Shown one piece after another: positions 31,322 through 35,150 of a DNA stretch of 35,150 nt. Both the position numbers and the translations under genes were made by a program. The stretch covers positions 1-35,150 of IMG/VR virus record IMGVR_UViG_3300028800_000224, one strand, 5' to 3'. How positions within the stretch are numbered: position 1 is the first letter of the stretch; every line of letters starts with the position of its first letter. This DNA is from a virus. A model generated the notes under the pieces. That model ran no database searches. It saw only the letters and a list, made by a program, of their open reading frames with translations, and had not been told where the DNA came from.

Positions 31322-31558
31322 TCACCGGATGTGCTCTTCGCCGCCGTCGCAGCGGTAGATGGTCTGGTCGGGAGTGGTGAAAGAGGAGACGCCGCCCTGC
31401 GAGTCGATCACGGTCGAGGTCGCGCCCTCGACGATGCCAACCGCCGCGCAGTGATGATCGAGCGCGTATTGCTGCCACGCCCGCTCCTCGGCGATCGAGG
31501 CGAGAACCATGAGGACGAAACAGGCGACGCAGGCGACGGCGGATAGGGCGATCTTCAT
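31322..31558 (-). CDS. small exported or membrane protein of a common phage type
   Basis: This 78-aa protein has an N-terminal membrane or signal segment (MKIALSAVACVACFVLMVLA). WQQYALDHHCAAVGIVEG, SFTTPDQTIYRCDGGEEHIR and the overall size match a small protein type frequent in phages (HHCxxV...TxYxCDDG). It starts at ATG 31558 in an ATGA overlap. The role is unknown; the two conserved Cys may form a disulfide outside the membrane. Confidence 0.75.
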   Translation of the reverse strand: MKIALSAVACVACFVLMVLASIAEERAWQQYALDHHCAAVGIVEGATSTVIDSQGGVSSFTTPDQTIYRCDGGEEHIR

Positions 31559-31902
31559 TTGACCGAACGGCAGTAGATGTTGCCTGCCGCCAATTCCGGA
31601 ATCATGCCCTTGCTCAGACAGGTTTTGATAATCTGCTGGCGGAGGACGGCATCATTCCGCTGGCACTCCAATTGGAAGTCGGCTTGTTTCTTCGCCAGTT
31701 CCAGTTGCACGTTCCCGGTTCTCTGGCGCTCGATTTCGATCTGCTGCTCCGCGCTGGGGGATCGCTGCGCGAAATAGAAGGCGAAGAATGCTGCTATGGT
31801 CATTATGGCCATCAAGGCAAAGGCAACCGATACGGGAACGCCGGAGCGCTGGGGCTGCTCGTCGTTCGCCCCGGATGACACGGTCTGTGCGTTCTCGAAC
31901 AC
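31555..31902 (-). CDS. membrane-anchored protein with long helix
   Basis: This 115-aa protein starts at GTG 31902 with a strong AAAGGAGG site 8 nt upstream. A membrane segment at about residues 24-47 (VSVAFALMAIMTIAAFFAFY) is followed by a charged helix (SAEQQIEIERQRTGNVQLEL) and a C-terminal domain with two Cys (KTCLSKG, IYCRSVK). It may be a spanin- or holin-like protein, but this is not established. Its stop is coupled to the next gene. Confidence 0.7.
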   Translation of the reverse strand: MFENAQTVSSGANDEQPQRSGVPVSVAFALMAIMTIAAFFAFYFAQRSPSAEQQIEIERQRTGNVQLELAKKQADFQLECQRNDAVLRQQIIKTCLSKGMIPELAAGNIYCRSVK

Positions 31903-31928
31903 TTGTCGTTCCTCCTTTTAGAAACGAA

Positions 31929-32438
31929 TCATGCTGCTTTGGCCGCCGGGGCCAGTAACTCGAGCGAATTGGGGTCGACCTGCGCCGAGATGCTGCGCTC
32001 GAGCATCGTCACCGAGACGACCACCCAGGCGACGTTCTTCCGCCGGACGACGTAGCCTTCGAACCCGACCAGCGGGCCGCAGCGGACCCGGATGCGATCG
32101 CCGGCATTCAGAAAGCGGTGGGGCTGGACGCTCGGGAGCCTCACGATCTTGCGGACTGCCTCGATCTCGGATTCAGGTATGGGCACGGCATGGCTTCCCC
32201 AGCCTAAGATGTTGACCACCCACGGGATGGCGATGACCGGCGTCTTGCGTTCGAGCGCAAACCGGCCGAACACATAGCCCGGCATGAACTTGCGCTCGAT
32301 CTCCCGGTTGCGATGCTGGGAAGATCGCGGCGCCGGCGCCATCACATGCGGATAGAAGGCCTCGATGCTGGCGGCGTCCAGGCGGTCGGCGACCAGGCGT
32401 TCGTGATTCGGGCGGACGTGGAGCGCGTACCAGTTCAT
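31929..32438 (-). CDS. NusG/RfaH-family transcription elongation factor (paralogue)
   Basis: This 169-aa protein has an NGN domain (WYALHVRPNHERLVADRL, IEAFYPHV, RKFMPGYVFGRF, VVNILGWGSHAVPIP) across residues 2-105. A KOW-type C-terminal domain (AGDRIRVRCGPLVGFEGYVV then RRKNVAWVVVSV) covers about 111-162. The family binds RNA polymerase at the clamp and suppresses pausing or termination; specialised members (RfaH, UpxY, LoaP) act on single long operons after reading a DNA element. Here it is the second gene of a leftward operon of over 32 kb, so an antiterminator role is likely by inference. It is shorter than housekeeping NusG, as specialised paralogues often are. Confidence 0.9.
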   Translation of the reverse strand: MNWYALHVRPNHERLVADRLDAASIEAFYPHVMAPAPRSSQHRNREIERKFMPGYVFGRFALERKTPVIAIPWVVNILGWGSHAVPIPESEIEAVRKIVRLPSVQPHRFLNAGDRIRVRCGPLVGFEGYVVRRKNVAWVVVSVTMLERSISAQVDPNSLELLAPAAKAA

Positions 32439-32505
32439 CGATTGGACAGCCTTCGGCCCCTAACTGCCGCTTATGATCTTTAAATGAACGACTTACGCGG
32501 CTGTC

Positions 32506-32940
32506 TCAGGCCGCTTCGCCGGGCGCTTCGATCAGCACCGCGTCGATGTCGCGCGATCCCGTTCTCTCCTGGAGGACGAACGCAGCCTGCTTTTCGGCAG
32601 GGATGTGCTGATCCAGGAGCTTGAACGTGAACTTGATGGCCTTCACCAGAGCGGTGAGGCCCATGGCCCGCTTCAAGGCGTCGAACGCCTTTTGCGGATC
32701 GGTAATGGTACGCTTATACTCCCGCTGCGTGAGATCGATGAAATACATCTCCCCGCGTGCCCGGATGGGGACGTCGGCGGGGTTGCGCTCGTAGTGCTTT
32801 TGGATCTCCTCGGAGAGGTCCTTGAGTTCCTGGCGCCATGGTTCGGCGTCAGAGGCTTTCTTCTTTAGAATCAGATAGCCCAGGCGGTCCAGCTTCTTCC
32901 GGAACGCCGCGGTATCGATGGCTACTGTATTGCCCTTCAC
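32506..32940 (-). CDS. hypothetical first gene of the leftward operon
   Basis: This 144-aa protein uses GTG 32940. It is helical and charged (AAFRKKLDRLGYLILKKKAS, RQELKDLSEEIQKHYERNP), with a central RARGEMYFIDLTQREYKRTI and a C-terminal amphipathic part. No family recognised. It is the first gene downstream of the palindromic control region and upstream of the NusG paralogue, so it may be an early or regulatory protein. Confidence 0.7.
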   Translation of the reverse strand: MKGNTVAIDTAAFRKKLDRLGYLILKKKASDAEPWRQELKDLSEEIQKHYERNPADVPIRARGEMYFIDLTQREYKRTITDPQKAFDALKRAMGLTALVKAIKFTFKLLDQHIPAEKQAAFVLQERTGSRDIDAVLIEAPGEAA

Positions 32941-32985
32941 GGTCTCAGAATAGACCTGCTCGAATCCCCTGGAAATTAGAAAAAA

Positions 32986-33038
32986 CCCGGTTTTCTCGGT
33001 TACAACCGAAATCCTCGGCTTTTCCCGAGAAATCCGGG
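32986..33038. promoter_or_regulatory. operator-like palindrome cluster in a divergent intergenic region
   Basis: A 14-bp inverted repeat, CCCGGTTTTCTCGG (32986-32999) and CCGAGAAATCCGGG (33025-33038), has two mismatches and centres 39 bp apart, near four helical turns. Between them lie the perfect palindrome TCGGTTACAACCGA (32996-33009) and CTCGG/CCGAG. The region separates the HTH gene from the leftward operon. On the minus strand TTGTAA falls in the central palindrome, and a TCTAAT follows 19 bp later. This fits an operator over a promoter, and perhaps a partition site. Confidence 0.6.
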
Positions 33039-33079
33039 AAAATTGTTATTCTAAGTACGTAGTACCGGGCGGTGGGTCG

Positions 33080-33439
33080 GTGTCGGATGCGGTCCTCAAC
33101 GAACGCAAGAAACGCGTCCTTTTCAACTACAACGAGAGGGAGATAGCACGGCGTCTTTACGACGGCTTCTCGCCCAAGGAACTGGCCGGCTGCTTCTGCG
33201 TCTCGGACGATACCATCCGTTCCCGGATTGCGGTCATGTGTCGCAAGGCTGAGGTCGCCGACCGGTTCGAACTGGTGATCTGGATACAGCAGCATCCTGG
33301 ATGCCTCCATGAGGGGGTAGCCTGCAGCTCCGGACTTCACAAGCAGCCATGCTTCTGCGGCAGCGCCTATTGCGCCGGCCGGATCGCGGCCTTCACTCCC
33401 CCCGTGGGTCCGCCGACCCCTTTCAGTGTTGACGCGTGA
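33080..33439 (+). CDS. LuxR/GerE-type HTH regulator
   Basis: This 119-aa protein starts at GTG 33080. Residues about 15-75 (FNYNEREIARRLYDGFSPKE, then LAGCFCVSDDTIRSRIAVMCRKAEVADRFELVIW) carry the four-helix GerE fold with a recognition helix at SDDTIRSRI. There is no receiver or ligand domain, only this DNA-binding unit and a Cys/Pro-rich tail. It reads away from the palindromic region and is the nearest candidate to bind it. Likely the local repressor or activator of the leftward operon; that is inference. Confidence 0.8.
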   Translation: MSDAVLNERKKRVLFNYNEREIARRLYDGFSPKELAGCFCVSDDTIRSRIAVMCRKAEVADRFELVIWIQQHPGCLHEGVACSSGLHKQPCFCGSAYCAGRIAAFTPPVGPPTPFSVDA

Positions 33440-33459
33440 AAACTTTCCTCCGATATATA
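33429..33459 (+). promoter_or_regulatory. probable sigma70-type promoter for parA
   Basis: TTGACG (33429-33434) is followed after 19 bp by TATATA (33454-33459). The predicted start lies within about 10 bp of ATG 33472, so a leaderless mRNA from that ATG is possible. The -35 overlaps the 3' end of the HTH gene. Confidence 0.45.
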
Positions 33460-33519
33460 TAGCGTGCTCCCATGTGGGTATGGCATCATGGCCGCATGGC
33501 TCCAGAGTATCGTAAGCCC

Positions 33520-34179
33520 ATGAGGATTATCGCCATCGTTTCGCAGAAGGGCGGGGCGGGAAAGACGACCATCGCGATCAATCTCGCCGGCGCGGCGGAG
33601 GCCTCCGGGTTATCGACAGTCGTGGTCGACCTCGATCCGCAGGCGAGCGCCAAGGAATGGCACGACCTGCGCAGCCACAGCGCAGCTCCGGTCGTGATTT
33701 CAGCCCAGCCGGCCAGGCTCGCGGCCGTGCTGAAGGACGCCCGCGACGCCGGCGCCGATCTCTGCATTATCGACACGGCTCCGCATTCGGAGACGGCCGC
33801 GCTTTCCGCCGCGAAGGTCGCCGACCTGGTGCTGATTCCCTGCCGGCCGAGCTACATGGACCTGGTGGCCATGGCGACGTCGGTCGAACTGGTGACCATT
33901 GCCCGCCGTCCGGCCATGTTCGTCCTGAATGCCGTGCGCCCGGGCGACAAGTCCTCGCCGCGGCAGGCAGAGGAGAGCCTGGTCAGCCTGCACGCGATAC
34001 CGGTGGCGGCAGCCCGGGTAGGCCATCGTGCGGCGTTCGTGCGTTCGGTGCCGGAAGGGAAAACCGTCTGCGAGCTGGACGCGGACAGCCCGGCCGCACG
34101 GGAAATCCGCGACCTGTTTGTGCTAACCTGTCCGCATGATCCCATGGAGCCAGGCGCTCATGGAGGCTTGAGTAAATGA
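33520..34179 (+). CDS. parA: ParA-family partition ATPase (type Ib/ParF-like)
   Basis: From ATG 33520 the protein has 219 aa and begins MRIIAIVSQKGGAGKTTIAI, containing the deviant Walker A motif KGGAGKTT. VVVDLDPQASAKEW (A') and ADLCIIDTAPHSET (Walker B) follow. There is no N-terminal HTH, so it fits the short type Ib class (ParF, ~210 aa) that works with a small RHH partner. An in-frame ATG at 33472, close to the predicted promoter, would add 16 residues unlike the family. It overlaps the next gene by ATGA. It probably segregates the element as a low-copy plasmid. Confidence 0.9.
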   Translation: MRIIAIVSQKGGAGKTTIAINLAGAAEASGLSTVVVDLDPQASAKEWHDLRSHSAAPVVISAQPARLAAVLKDARDAGADLCIIDTAPHSETAALSAAKVADLVLIPCRPSYMDLVAMATSVELVTIARRPAMFVLNAVRPGDKSSPRQAEESLVSLHAIPVAAARVGHRAAFVRSVPEGKTVCELDADSPAAREIRDLFVLTCPHDPMEPGAHGGLSK

Positions 34180-34436
34180 AAAACGCTCTGCAAGAGGCAA
34201 TGAAGAAACACGACCGGCGGGCAGTAGAGACGCCGGCGCCCGAGCCCGAGACGGTGCGCAAATCGCAGATCGCGCCGTCGAGAGTGGGGAAGAGGCGGAT
34301 AGGCGCGTATGTCTCAGCGGACGCACACCGGCTCTGGAAACGGATGGCCGCCGATCGCGACAGTAACGTCGAGGCGATGCTGATCGAGGCGATCAACGAT
34401 TACTGCGAAAAGCACGGGATGCCGACGCTCGCGTAG
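34176..34436 (+). CDS. ribbon-helix-helix partner of ParA (ParG-like)
   Basis: This 86-aa protein starts in an ATGA overlap with parA. The disordered basic N-terminal half (KKHDRRAVETPAPEPET) is followed by an RHH core: beta strand RRIGAYV, helix SADAHRLWKRMAADR, turn, helix NVEAMLIEAINDYCEKHG. ParG and Omega proteins have the same layout: the flexible arm stimulates ParA and the RHH dimer binds the centromere and represses the operon. Assignment by architecture and neighbour. A different RHH repressor is possible. Confidence 0.8.
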   Translation: MKNALQEAMKKHDRRAVETPAPEPETVRKSQIAPSRVGKRRIGAYVSADAHRLWKRMAADRDSNVEAMLIEAINDYCEKHGMPTLA

Positions 34437-34810
34437 GGCCTTTACCGGGGGCGAATGAAAGACGAAGGCAATTAACTCTTGGTAGGGTGGCTGTAACCGT
34501 TTTAGAATGGCAGCCAGTACTTCGTGGACAAAAAGGAATCGGGGCAGCTCGGACGGTGTTGACGCCGAAGTGCCCCGGAGTTTTTAAACGTGATTGTTGA
34601 AGCCAACTTATCACATCGGATCGAATCGCGCCAGAGAGCAAGCCGCCAAGCATTACCTCTCGGGTGCACCGGAAAGCCGCCTCGCCTCGAAAAAGCAGGA
34701 AGAGAGAGAGGAGGGCTGACGTGAGTAACTTTACCACCCCTTCCAGGCCCCGCACATCTAGGATTTTGCTTATCTCCAGTGGCAATAGTACGCCGTACCT
34801 GGAGGCTGCC
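34437..34810. other. gap between the partition operon and the tyrosine recombinase
   Basis: No convincing gene lies here. It contains a 6-bp inverted repeat TGGCTG/CAGCCA (34488-34493 and 34510-34515), a terminator hairpin (34539-34587) and AT-richer stretches with short runs of A and T. A GTG with GAGGAGG upstream (34721) opens a plus-strand frame, but it runs antisense to the recombinase and is probably not coding. Such a segment beside an integrase may hold an attachment site; none can be identified from one strand alone. Confidence 0.4.
34539..34587. terminator. bidirectional intrinsic terminator after parA-RHH
   Basis: Stem CGGGGCA (34540-34546) with TGCCCCG (34571-34577) is followed by GAGTTTTT on the plus strand. 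On the other side AAAAAGG provides a T-run for the minus strand. It lies about 100 bp after the RHH gene and before the leftward recombinase end, so it could stop both. Confidence 0.6.
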
Positions 34811-35150
34811 TCACAATCCCATAGCACTGCAGGGATTGCCGCGAAACGGATCGCGCGATCGCAGGTAGACGCGCAGGGTGTCGAGCGAGGCGTGGCCGGT
34901 CTGGCGGGCGAGCGAGATCTCGTTCACCTGCCTTTCGAGCCCCTCGGTGGCAAACCCCGCCCGCAGGCTGTGGGCCCCGTAGCGTTTCCGGTCGAGTCCG
35001 ATTGTCGCCACCGACTCCTGGACAATTTGAGCGATGCGGTTGCCGAGCAGCGCGTGGCCGCTCGGATGGCCCCCGTGCACCCGGCAGAACAGCGGACCCG
35101 GCCGGTCTCGTCCTCTCGCGTCGAGCCAGCGATCGAGCGCCCGTACCGGA
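34811..35150 (-). CDS. tyrosine recombinase, C-terminal part (5' end outside window)
   Basis: The frame is open to the window edge: VRALDRWLDARGRDRPGPLF can be read upstream of the GTG at 35080. The catalytic C-terminal half shows HSLRAGFATEG (H-x-x-R), RQTGHASLDTLRVYLR with His and the Tyr nucleophile, typical of phage integrases and Xer-like enzymes. The first Arg box lies in the missing part or around the edge. It could integrate the element, or resolve dimers of a plasmid form; with ParA nearby, both are plausible. Confidence 0.88.
   Translation of the reverse strand, partial: PVRALDRWLDARGRDRPGPLFCRVHGGHPSGHALLGNRIAQIVQESVATIGLDRKRYGAHSLRAGFATEGLERQVNEISLARQTGHASLDTLRVYLRSRDPFRGNPCSAMGL

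Noticed and set aside
34721-35100. A plus-strand gene from GTG 34721 with a GAGGAGG upstream.
   Set aside because: Most of its frame is antisense to the tyrosine recombinase, and the product shows no protein-like pattern.
1-35150. CRISPR array or diversity-generating retroelement.
   Set aside because: No regularly spaced short direct repeats, no reverse transcriptase, and no template/variable repeat pair; the tail-fibre repeats are module duplications.

Overview
The window is most of the late (virion) region of a P22-like, short-tailed phage genome. It is either a prophage or a phage-plasmid in a GC-rich soil-type bacterium. The exported proteins have short leaders ending in ALAQ, AFTASAQ or LFAAD, a style I associate with Acidobacteriota (Bryobacter/Solibacter relatives). 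That host assignment is inference only.

Right end (33.0-35.15 kb): a control and maintenance module. A LuxR/GerE-type HTH gene, a ParA-type Walker ATPase and a small ribbon-helix-helix protein read rightward and end at a bidirectional terminator. A tyrosine recombinase, cut by the window edge, reads leftward beyond them. A palindrome-rich region (32986-33038) separates this module from the leftward operon.

From 32.94 kb to the left edge almost every gene reads leftward, often joined by ATGA or TAATG overlaps. The order is: an unknown protein, a NusG/RfaH-type elongation factor, small membrane proteins, a coiled-coil/winged-helix protein, a serine recombinase, terminase small and large subunits, about 17 small genes (including a GroES-like protein with an inserted Cys4 zinc knuckle), portal, an exported beta-rich protein, an exported SGNH/GDSL hydrolase, gp4-like and gp10-like tail-hub proteins, a large tail protein, a collagen-like tail fibre, a GNAT protein (P22 gp14 position), two internal ejection proteins (gp7/gp20 positions), and a polyvalent protein of at least 1691 residues. 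This last protein carries a 2H-phosphoesterase domain, a winged-helix-like domain and the start of a DarB-like helicase/methylase module. It looks like an ejected anti-defence protein.

Three genes (11491-11841, 16435-16812, 21788-22126) lie on the opposite strand in gaps of the late operon and look like morons. No coat or scaffold gene is recognisable where P22-like phages keep them, between portal and gp4.

Eight copies of an undescribed 54-76 bp repeat sit at gene junctions. Each has ACTTG[TC]TAAGTTGAG, or a degenerate form, at one end. Six form three inward-facing inverted pairs, and several supply the stop codon of the adjoining gene. Four copies carry a sequence close to the RfaH ops core in the sense of transcription, in the same operon that encodes a NusG paralogue. 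The repeats may be ends of small mobile units, or cis-signals for a phage antitermination system, or both.
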